Shown in pieces: positions 5,535-10,942 of a stretch of DNA of 10,942 bases. The position numbers were made by a program, and so were the translations under genes. How positions within the stretch are numbered: the first letter of the stretch is position 1; each line of letters starts with the position of its first letter. Under the pieces are notes generated by a model, which worked only from the letters and a program-made list of their open reading frames with translations, made no database searches and was not told where the DNA came from. This DNA is from Candidatus Omnitrophota bacterium (lineage in GTDB: Bacteria > Ratteibacteria > UBA8468 > MWAK01), in assembly GCA_026387085.1 (NCBI GenBank), contig JAPLMK010000058.1, positions 1 to 10,942 on the forward strand, written 5' to 3'.

Positions 5535-6491
5535 TTATGCAGCGAGGATGTGGGCGAGGCGAAAAATTTCCCGGTCTAATTCTTTTTTTTCGCAAGCATC
5601 AAGCAGATTCCTGGTAACCACTTTATTGGCTTCCAACCCGACAAAAAACGCTCCTTTGTCTTGGGCGAGCGCTTCTACCGCCCTGGCTCCGAAAAGAAAA
5701 GCCAGGTGCCTGCTGCGGGCTGAGGGCGCGCCTCCGCGCTGGACATACCCCAGAATCGAATACCGCACTTCACCCGGATAACCGACCTGTATCTCTTTGG
5801 CCAACGTTGAAACTTCGGCCGCGCCTTCGGCAACCACCGCAATCATGCTCCGCTTGCCTTTTTTTCTCCCCTCCAGAAATTGCGCCAGAATCTCCTCCGT
5901 ACGGAACGGAATCTCCGGAACCAGGATAATCTCCGCGCCGGCCGCAAGCCCTACCTCCAAAGCCAAAAAACCTTTCTCCCGGCCCATCACTTCTGTCAGG
6001 AAGACCCGTTCGTGGCTGGTAGCGGTATCACGAATCTTATCAATCGCATCCAGCGCGGTATTGACCGCGGTATCAAACCCGATCGTCTCGTCGGTTCCGG
6101 CGATATCGTTATCAATGCTGGCCGGCACAAACGAAATCGGCATTCCGGTTTCCGAAAAGGTCGCCCGGCAGGCAGCCAGAGAACCATCGCCGCCGATAAC
6201 AACCAGGCCTTCTATCTGCCGCTGATTCAATTTACGGTAACACTCCCGGCGAAACTCTTCTTCCCGGAAACCGGGACAGCGCAGCGTCTTCAAGATGGTG
6301 CCGCCGTGATTAATGATACCGCTAACCGAGCCATGGTCCATCCGGTGAAAATCATCTTCAAACATTCCCTGAAAACCGCGCTCGATACCCCAGACCTCCC
6401 AGCCAAAAGAGAGCGCCCGGCGCACCACCGCCCGGATGGCGGCATTCATCCCCGGCGCATCACCGCCGGTAGTCAGAATTGCAATACGCAT
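5535..6491 (-). CDS. pfkA: 6-phosphofructokinase, predicted ATP-dependent
   Basis: Phosphorylates fructose 6-phosphate to fructose 1,6-bisphosphate in glycolysis. 318 residues, typical of bacterial PFK, and from about residue 116 the numbering coincides with E. coli PfkA. Visible: TTGGDAPGMNAAIR (7-20), GGDGS (100-104), where Gly103 equals the Gly104 that marks ATP use, SIDND with catalytic Asp127, Arg162, MGR (169-171), Glu222, Arg243 and QRGG (251-254). Two positions are unusual: Ala124 where E. coli has Gly, and Tyr249 where E. coli has the substrate-binding His249. Arg20 and Arg154 match residues of the E. coli effector site, but allostery cannot be predicted. ATG at 6491 gives the canonical MRIAILTTGG start; the longer frame would run back into the previous gene. 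It begins 10 bp after the stop of the PPi-type paralog, so the two are cotranscribed. Confidence 0.93.
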   Translation of the reverse strand: MRIAILTTGGDAPGMNAAIRAVVRRALSFGWEVWGIERGFQGMFEDDFHRMDHGSVSGIINHGGTILKTLRCPGFREEEFRRECYRKLNQRQIEGLVVIGGDGSLAACRATFSETGMPISFVPASIDNDIAGTDETIGFDTAVNTALDAIDKIRDTATSHERVFLTEVMGREKGFLALEVGLAAGAEIILVPEIPFRTEEILAQFLEGRKKGKRSMIAVVAEGAAEVSTLAKEIQVGYPGEVRYSILGYVQRGGAPSARSRHLAFLFGARAVEALAQDKGAFFVGLEANKVVTRNLLDACEKKELDREIFRLAHILAA

Positions 6492-6501
6492 AATTTGGAC
6501 A

Positions 6502-7524
6502 TCACTTAAAAAAGACCTGGGCCAGTTCATACCACTTCCGGTCAACCACCTTCAGGTTATTAACCGCGTCCGAAAGCGGCACCGCCAAAACTTCCTGCCC
6601 CTTAAGCGCGGCCATCATTCCGAATTTTCCTTCGGAAACCAGTTCCGCTGCCTTGACACCGACCCGCAGGCCCAAAATCCGGTCAAAAAGAGTGGGGGCG
6701 CCTCCGCGCTGCATGTGGCCGATTACCGAAGACCGGGTCTCAATTCCGGTCTCACTTTCCACGTACCGGGCAATCTTTTCGCCCAGGCAGCGCTTCTGCA
6801 GAATTGTATGGCCGAATTCATCCTTGACCTGCTTTTCAGATTCATCTTCCTGAAATTCCGCTCCCTCCGAAACAACAATCAAACCGAACTTTTTTCGCTG
6901 GTAAACCTTTTTAAGGTGGTTGACCATTGCGGCAGGGTCCGCCTTAAATTCCGGCAAAAGAACCCAATCGGCTCCGGAAGCCATCGCGGTAAAAAGCGCC
7001 ACCCAACCGGCATGCCGTCCCATCACTTCCAGAACCATTACCCGCCGGTGGCTGGTTCCGGTGTCAACCAGGGAACGGCAGGCATCCAGGGCCCGGGTCA
7101 CCGAGGTATCAAAACCAAAGGTGTAATCGGTGCCGGAAAGGTCATTATCCATAGTTTTAGGAACTCCGACCACCTTGCCGCCCCGCTGAAATAATTTATT
7201 GGCTACGCCCAGAGTATCCTCGCCGCCCATCGCCACCAGCGCATCCAGCGAAAACTTCTTCATCGTCGCTTCCACCGCTTCCGGACCACCCTCTTTTTTA
7301 AACGGGTTATACCGGCTGGTTCCCAGGATGGTACCGCCCTTGTCGACGATATTTTCCACTTCAGCCAGGCCCAGCGGTATTGCGTTTCCTTCGGCCAGCC
7401 CTTTCCATCCTTCCAAAAATCCGACGCATTCGTAACCAAAATCAAGCGCCCGATAGACGCAACCCCTGATTGCCGGATTCAGGCCCGGGCAATCACCGCC
7501 ACCTGTCAGCATGCCAATCTTCAT
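6502..7524 (-). CDS. Phosphofructokinase, predicted PPi-dependent (diphosphate--fructose-6-phosphate 1-phosphotransferase)
   Basis: 340 residues of the PFK family. The donor-site signatures differ from its neighbour: GGEDT (100-104) places Asp103 where ATP enzymes have Gly, and PKTMDND (122-128) has Lys123 where E. coli has Gly. The Asp plus Lys pair is the known mark of PPi use, and the sequence resembles actinobacterial-type PPi-PFK. Other catalytic residues are intact: Asp126, MGR (168-170), Glu220, Arg264, and GHMQRGG with His270. A PPi enzyme works reversibly, serving glycolysis and gluconeogenesis and saving ATP. The start is firm: AAAGGAG (7534-7540) lies 9 nt before ATG 7524 and the protein opens MKIGMLTGGGDCPGLNPAIR. 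The ATG overlaps the purE stop as ATGA. Donor specificity is predicted, not shown. Confidence 0.92.
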   Translation of the reverse strand: MKIGMLTGGGDCPGLNPAIRGCVYRALDFGYECVGFLEGWKGLAEGNAIPLGLAEVENIVDKGGTILGTSRYNPFKKEGGPEAVEATMKKFSLDALVAMGGEDTLGVANKLFQRGGKVVGVPKTMDNDLSGTDYTFGFDTSVTRALDACRSLVDTGTSHRRVMVLEVMGRHAGWVALFTAMASGADWVLLPEFKADPAAMVNHLKKVYQRKKFGLIVVSEGAEFQEDESEKQVKDEFGHTILQKRCLGEKIARYVESETGIETRSSVIGHMQRGGAPTLFDRILGLRVGVKAAELVSEGKFGMMAALKGQEVLAVPLSDAVNNLKVVDRKWYELAQVFFK

Positions 7525-7952
7525 TTATTTTGTCTCCTTTTTTTTCCTTCCAAAAGATTCAAAATGCGCAGCGCTAACAGCGCCGCGTTTTTAGGACCCT
7601 GTTTGCCCAACCCTACGGTTGCCAGCGGCACGCCGGAAGGCATCTGCAAAATAGAAAGCAAGGCGTCAACTCCGTTTAACGGTCCGGTTACCACCGGGAT
7701 GCCGATTACCGGCAAGGTGGTGTGGCTGGCAATAAAACCGGGCAGGGCTGCGGAAAGACCTGCCGCCGCAATAATCACCTTAACCCCCATTCCGGCTGCC
7801 TTGCGGCTGAATTCCGCGGTTTCATCCGGTTTGCGGTGCGCGGAAATAACCTTTATTTCATACGGCGTCCGATTCTCTTTTAAAACCTCTTCCGCTCCCG
7901 CAATATAAGAAAGGTCTGATTCGCTGCCGACTACAATCACGATTTCAGCCAT
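7521..7952 (-). CDS. purE: N5-carboxyaminoimidazole ribonucleotide mutase (PurE)
   Basis: Converts N5-CAIR to CAIR in purine synthesis, working with PurK. 143 residues. It shows the flavodoxin-like core with VVGSESD (7-13), the SAHR motif with His39 as the predicted catalytic acid/base, and the C-terminal MPSGVPLATVGLGKQGPKNA loop. The usual GAGGAAHLPG loop reads AAAGLSAALPG, a variant I associate with a subset of anaerobe PurE proteins. SAHR favours the class I mutase over class II AIR carboxylases. ATG at 7952 follows GAGGT (7957-7961) by 4 nt; a GTG at 7958 would add two residues. No purK or other pur gene is adjacent. The stop overlaps the next gene by 4 bp (ATGA), implying coupling to the PPi-type pfk. 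Copy C of the dispersed palindrome lies 22 bp upstream. Confidence 0.94.
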   Translation of the reverse strand: MAEIVIVVGSESDLSYIAGAEEVLKENRTPYEIKVISAHRKPDETAEFSRKAAGMGVKVIIAAAGLSAALPGFIASHTTLPVIGIPVVTGPLNGVDALLSILQMPSGVPLATVGLGKQGPKNAALLALRILNLLEGKKRRQNK

Positions 7953-7974
7953 AAACACCTCATTAATGGTTTAT

Positions 7975-8046
7975 TGTCATTCTGAGCAAAACGAAAGATC
8001 CTATTATTGAAAGAGGGGTCCTTCGCAAAACCGGCTCAGGATGACA
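7975..8046. repeat. Dispersed ~70-bp imperfect palindrome, copy C, overlapping the dapL 3' end
   Basis: 72 bp from TGTCATTCTGAG to CTCAGGATGACA with CCTTCGC in the right half. Its right arm, read on the minus strand, encodes the last codons of dapL and the TGA stop (8036-8038). The rest fills the 83-bp gap before purE. Confidence 0.9.
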
Positions 8047-9205
8047 CGTTACGTTCAGAAAGACGGCTTAGCGCTTCTTTGATACGGCTTTCATCCAGAG
8101 TAATTGAAAACCGGACATAACCATCTCCGCTCGGTCCGAAACCGCAACCGGGGGTCGTTATGATTCCGAATTTTTCCAGAAGACGGGTAGAAAATTGAGT
8201 GGAATTCTCTCCTTCCGGCGTTTTCACCCACAGGTAAAACGTGCCAGCCGGAACAGAACAGGCGATTCCGATCTTATTCAACCCGGAAACCAGCGTATCC
8301 ATCCGGCGCCGATACATCCGGCGCAAATCTTCGGTAAATCCTTCCGGCGCGTCCAGCGCCGTTGAACCGGCGGCCTGAATCGCCTCAAAAATACCGGAGT
8401 CCAGGTTTTCCTTGACAGTGGCAAGTCCGGCCAGAACTTTTTCGTTACCGCAGGCAAAACCGACGCGCCATCCGGTCATATTGAAAGTTTTAGAAAGAGA
8501 ATGAAACTCGATGCCGACTTCTTTTCCGCCGGGGAACTGAAAAATACTTTTCGATTTTTCTCCGTAATAAACCTCCGAATAAGCAGCGTCCGCAGCCAGG
8601 ATGATACCATGTTTCTCGCAAAAAGAGATTGCTTCTTTCCAGAAAGAATCCGGAGCCGCGGCGCCGGTGGGGTTGTTGGGATAGTTAAGAAAAATGAGGC
8701 GCGCCTTATTGAGCACGGAATTCGGAATGACAGAAAGGTCGGGCAGGAATCCGTTGGCTTCCTTCAGCGGCAGAAAAAACGGGTTGCCGCCGGCCAGAAT
8801 TGTGGCGTTAGCGTAAACCGGATACCCTGGTTCCGGCACCAGGGTAACCTCATCCTGATTCAGGAAAGCGAACGGCAGATGGCCGATGCCCTCCTTGGAA
8901 CCGATTAAAGCAACAACTTCTTTCTCCGGGTCCAGGGCAACGCCAAAGCGTTTTTTAAACCAGAGGGCGCAGGCCTGACGAAAAAAAATCTTTCCCCGGC
9001 CCAGCGGATAACGATGGTACTCCGGCTTGGTTACCGCCTCCTGCATTGCCGAAATCACAAAATCCGGGGTAGGCGTATCCGGGTCGCCGATGCCGAAATC
9101 AATGACATCAACCCCGGATTCCTGCAGTTTTCTCTTTTTACGGTCTATTTCAATAAAGAGATAGGGTGGTAATTTTTGAAGCCGCCCGTTAAATTCAATT
9201 ATCAT
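8036..9205 (-). CDS. dapL: LL-diaminopimelate aminotransferase (DapL)
   Basis: A PLP aminotransferase that makes LL-diaminopimelate directly from tetrahydrodipicolinate and glutamate, bypassing the acyl-intermediate route. 389 residues, the size of the shorter DapL type. Visible: KLPPYLFIEIDRKK (11-24), IDFGIGDPDTPTP (35-47), IGSKEGIGHLP (101-111), NYPNNPTG (174-181), DAAYSEV with Asp206 and Tyr209 contacting PLP, the Schiff-base Lys239 in EFHSLSKTFNMTGWR, and carboxylate-binding Arg365 in YVRFS. The pathway neighbour dapB lies 111 bp upstream on the same strand, supporting DapL over other class I aminotransferases. Start ATG 9205 fits the family; only a weak GGA precedes it. The last residues (VSS and stop) are encoded by a dispersed repeat arm, so the native C-terminus has been replaced or trimmed. 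No dapA is present here. Confidence 0.93.
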   Translation of the reverse strand: MIIEFNGRLQKLPPYLFIEIDRKKRKLQESGVDVIDFGIGDPDTPTPDFVISAMQEAVTKPEYHRYPLGRGKIFFRQACALWFKKRFGVALDPEKEVVALIGSKEGIGHLPFAFLNQDEVTLVPEPGYPVYANATILAGGNPFFLPLKEANGFLPDLSVIPNSVLNKARLIFLNYPNNPTGAAAPDSFWKEAISFCEKHGIILAADAAYSEVYYGEKSKSIFQFPGGKEVGIEFHSLSKTFNMTGWRVGFACGNEKVLAGLATVKENLDSGIFEAIQAAGSTALDAPEGFTEDLRRMYRRRMDTLVSGLNKIGIACSVPAGTFYLWVKTPEGENSTQFSTRLLEKFGIITTPGCGFGPSGDGYVRFSITLDESRIKEALSRLSERNVSS

Positions 9206-9219
9206 AATAAAATTTCCGG

Positions 9220-9256
9220 TGTCATTCTGAGGCGTCAGCCGAAGAATCTGACGTAC
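9220..9256. repeat. Half copy (D) of the dispersed palindrome
   Basis: TGTCATTCTGAG followed by CCGAAGAATCT matches only the left half of the family; the mirrored right arm is missing. It lies 14 bp upstream of the dapL ATG and directly abuts full copy E. Confidence 0.75.
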
Positions 9257-9258
9257 TT

Positions 9259-9327
9259 TGTCATCCTGAGTAAAACGAAGGATCTAATCCTTTAAGTACG
9301 AGACCCTTCGCTACGCTCAGGGTGACA
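9259..9327. repeat. Dispersed ~70-bp imperfect palindrome, copy E, overlapping the dapB 3' end
   Basis: 69 bp from TGTCATCCTGAG to CTCAGGGTGACA, with CGAAGGATCT mirrored by AGACCCTTCG. Its right arm on the minus strand supplies the final dapB codons and the TGA stop (9317-9319), as copy C does for dapL. Confidence 0.9.
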
Positions 9328-10111
9328 CTTCATGTTGTTTCAATAAATCCGCCATGGAATAAAGACCGGGTTTCTGCTTGCTCAAGAAGAGCGCGGCCTT
9401 AATGGCGCCGGAAGCAAACGTGTTGCGGGAACTGGCCTTATGGGTTAACTCAATACGCTCGCCGGAAGCGGCAAAAATGACGGTATGTTCACCGACCACA
9501 TCGCCCAACCTCAGCGCGTGGATGCCGATTTCGGCCGGCTTTCTGGGGCCCGGCTTGCCCTGCCTTCCATAAACGGCCACCGCCGCCAAATCATCATCGT
9601 GAACCGCAGCCACAATTTCGGCTAATTTTTTGGCAGTACCGCTGGGCGCGTCAACCTTCTGGTCATGGTGCGCCTCTATAATTTCCACCTGATACCCGGG
9701 CAGATTTTTGGCAACTTCAGCCGCAATACGAAAAAGGAGATTCACGCCTAAACTCATGTTGGGCGAAATCAAAACCGGCGCTTGGGCGGATGCCGCCTTT
9801 ATCTCCGCCAACTCCGGTTCCGTAAATCCGGTGGTGCCGATTACAATTCCTTTTTTCAACTGCCGGCAGACCCTGAGATGGTTCAGGGTAGCGGAGGGCG
9901 AGGTAAAATCAATCAAAATATCAGCGCCGGACATTATCTTTTCCACGTCATCAGAAACTTTTATTCCGGCCGCCGCCTCCCGTCCCAAATCCGGATGGCC
10001 TTCTCTTTCCAAAGCACCGGCTAAACTAACCTGCGGATACTCGGATAAGAGGCCGATTATAGCTTTGCCCATTCTTCCTCCGGCCCCGGATACAACCAAT
10101 CTCAGCGACAT
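9317..10111 (-). CDS. dapB: 4-hydroxy-tetrahydrodipicolinate reductase (DapB)
   Basis: Reduces the dapA product to tetrahydrodipicolinate, the substrate of the DapL encoded next. 264 residues. N-terminal NAD(P)H fold with VVSGAGGRMGKAI (6-18), FTSPSAT (69-75) and GTTGFT (92-97). The hinge is SPNMSLGVN (116-124). The substrate and catalytic segment is EAHHDQKVDAPSGTA (146-160) with His148, His149 and Lys152. ATG at 10111 gives the normal start; a longer frame would begin inside the -35 box. No Shine-Dalgarno sequence precedes the ATG, and the promoter leaves room for only a few leader bases. The C-terminus GLYSMADLL is canonical, but the last residues (VSP and stop) come from palindrome copy E. 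It heads the minus-strand series dapB-dapL-purE-pfk-pfk. Confidence 0.96.
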   Translation of the reverse strand: MSLRLVVSGAGGRMGKAIIGLLSEYPQVSLAGALEREGHPDLGREAAAGIKVSDDVEKIMSGADILIDFTSPSATLNHLRVCRQLKKGIVIGTTGFTEPELAEIKAASAQAPVLISPNMSLGVNLLFRIAAEVAKNLPGYQVEIIEAHHDQKVDAPSGTAKKLAEIVAAVHDDDLAAVAVYGRQGKPGPRKPAEIGIHALRLGDVVGEHTVIFAASGERIELTHKASSRNTFASGAIKAALFLSKQKPGLYSMADLLKQHEVSP

Positions 10112-10120
10112 AGTATTTAA

Positions 10121-10150
10121 ATTATATTCCAAAACTTGCCTTTTAGTCAA
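10121..10150 (-). promoter_or_regulatory. Promoter of dapB
   Basis: On the minus strand, TTGACT (10145-10150) and a perfect TATAAT (10121-10126) are 18 bp apart. Transcription should start around 10111-10115, at or within a few bases of the dapB ATG (10111). Confidence 0.8.
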
Positions 10151-10201
10151 CGGAATTGTAATATATAGAGCGCTCGGGGAACTGATTTATGGAAAAACAA
10201 A

Positions 10202-10268
10202 AGCGACCCTAAAAGGGTCGCGCTACGTTAATTTGGTTATTTCGTAGTGCGAGGCTTTTAGCCTCGCT
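10202..10268. repeat. Inverted pair of 26-bp hairpin units with compensatory changes
   Basis: Plus-strand 10202-10227 contains GCGACCCTAAAAGGGTCGC then GCTACG. Minus-strand 10268-10243 contains GCGAGGCTAAAAGCCTCGC then ACTACG. Each forms an 8-bp stem with a 3-nt loop. The units differ at CC/GG versus GG/CC, so both stems stay fully paired. The 15-bp spacer is AT-rich. There is no T-tract. The right unit ends 11 nt before the PHP-gene ATG. Confidence 0.85.
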
Positions 10269-10279
10269 GATTTACAACT

Positions 10280-10942
10280 ATGGAAAAATTAGAAAAACTG
10301 ATAGCACAATTAGACGACTTTAACCCCGAAACCAGAGAAAAAGGGCTGCGGGAATTAAAGGCGCTGGCAGAACAAGGGATAATTAAAACAACACCGGACC
10401 GGGGCTGGGTCAACCTGCACGGCCACACCTTCTTCTCTTTCAACGCATACGGATTTTCACCCTCCCGCTTTCTCTGGGAATCATTTTCACTCGGCCTGGA
10501 AATGGCCGGAATCGTTGACTTTGATGTCCTTGACGGCCTGAAAGAGACGCTTGACGCCGCGCAAATTTTAGGCATTAAGGCCGAGGTCGGAATAGAAACC
10601 CGTGTCTTTGTTAAGGAATACAGCAGCCGGATTATCAACTCGCCGGGAGAGCCCGGCATATTTTACCTGATGGGCACCGGCTTCTTCCGCCCGCCGGAAA
10701 AAAAGAGCCCGGCAGAAATAACGCTGAACTCTCTGCGCGAACAGGCAAGCGCGCGCAACCGGCTCGTTATCAAAAAAGTTAACGAGTATTTAAATCCGCT
10801 CACCATTAACTACGAAGATGACGTGCTTCCGCTGACACCAAAGGGCAACGCAACCGAAAGACACATCCTGTCTGCCTATCACCGAAAAGCGGCTGTGGTC
10901 TTTCCGGAGATAAAGAAACGGATAACGTTCTGGTCCGAAACA
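10280..10942 (+). CDS. PHP-domain protein, 3' end outside window
   Basis: The frame is open from ATG 10280 to the window end (221 residues, no stop). After a charged helical N-terminus (residues 1-35) comes VNLHGHTFFS (44-53), the HxH metal motif that opens PHP phosphoesterase domains. AGIVDFDVLDG (76-86) and the GIET motif with Glu106 follow. In most PHP enzymes the second motif is TDH; here it is VDF (79-81), so one usual metal-ligand His is replaced by Phe. LTPKGNATERHI (185-196) looks like a conserved feature but I cannot assign it a role. PHP domains hydrolyse phosphomonoesters (for example histidinol phosphate) or proofread DNA; the substrate here is unknown. No Shine-Dalgarno sequence precedes the ATG. 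A weak TTGCCT/TAATAT pair (10136-10164) is the only promoter candidate. It is divergent from dapB. Confidence 0.85.
   Translation, partial: MEKLEKLIAQLDDFNPETREKGLRELKALAEQGIIKTTPDRGWVNLHGHTFFSFNAYGFSPSRFLWESFSLGLEMAGIVDFDVLDGLKETLDAAQILGIKAEVGIETRVFVKEYSSRIINSPGEPGIFYLMGTGFFRPPEKKSPAEITLNSLREQASARNRLVIKKVNEYLNPLTINYEDDVLPLTPKGNATERHILSAYHRKAAVVFPEIKKRITFWSET

Noticed and set aside
5880..6509. Plus-strand 209-codon frame opposite the ATP-type pfk, and similar frames at 6436-7194, 1790-2266, 995-1369 and 253-857
   Set aside because: All mirror well-conserved genes on the other strand and read as shadow translations rich in Arg, Pro and Ser with no motif.
9206..10150. Lysine riboswitch controlling dapB or dapL
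   Set aside because: The dapB leader has almost no length and the dapL gap is fully occupied by two palindromic repeats with no conserved riboswitch core.
10203..10267. Two intrinsic terminators for dapB or read-through
   Set aside because: Both stems lack a following T-run, and they lie upstream of both divergent genes, so termination is not their evident role.
1..10942. Insertion sequence, prophage, toxin-antitoxin or defence system
   Set aside because: No transposase, integrase, phage, toxin, nuclease or other defence-type gene is seen in any frame. The mobile-looking content is limited to short noncoding repeats.

Overview
The window is bacterial chromosome of moderate GC content. It reads like an uncultivated, probably anaerobic bacterium: it carries a Rex redox sensor, a predicted PPi-dependent phosphofructokinase and the one-step LL-diaminopimelate aminotransferase route to lysine. 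The intergenic spaces are packed with short palindromic repeats. I cannot assign a phylum from the sequence alone. No transposase, integrase, phage gene or CRISPR array is visible; apart from the repeats the genes are housekeeping or metabolic.

Layout, left to right. The 3' half of groEL (2-823, +) ends at a strong two-way terminator and faces an orphan tryptophan synthase beta-like gene of the TrpB2 type (998-2332, -). Behind trpB2 is about 400 bp without a protein gene. It holds a dispersed palindrome, a GC-rich compound hairpin element, tRNA-like debris including a second copy of the tRNA-Asp 3' end, and then tRNA-Asp(GTC) (2738-2810, -). The tRNA promoter region is present twice as an 82-bp tandem duplication. 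Next come two coupled minus-strand genes: a small secreted beta-sandwich-like protein of unknown function (start 4642) followed by a URO-D superfamily protein (3038-4102). Rex (4788-5420, +) is divergent from them, and the two predicted promoters overlap.

Rex converges on a minus-strand gene series across a 7-bp-periodic inverted repeat. In transcription order the series is dapB (10111-9317), dapL (9205-8036), purE (7952-7521), PPi-type pfk (7524-6502) and ATP-type pfk (6491-5535). DapB and DapL are consecutive steps of lysine and peptidoglycan-precursor synthesis, PurE acts in purine synthesis, and the two PFK paralogs act at the same step of glycolysis with different predicted phosphoryl donors. 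purE and the PPi-type gene overlap by 4 bp and the two pfk genes are 10 bp apart, so these three are very probably cotranscribed. Each gap between dapB, dapL and purE holds a dispersed palindrome. dapB has a good sigma-70-type promoter so close to its ATG that its mRNA is predicted to be leaderless or nearly so. A divergent PHP-domain gene (10280 onward, +) runs off the right end, preceded by two inverted hairpin units with compensatory base changes.

The notable content is structural rather than a new enzyme system. One ~70-bp palindrome family occurs as four full copies and one half copy, and two of these provide the actual stop codons of dapL and dapB. Other points are the duplicated tRNA promoter, the repeated tRNA 3' end, the covarying hairpin pair at 10202-10268 and the heptad array at 5425-5532.
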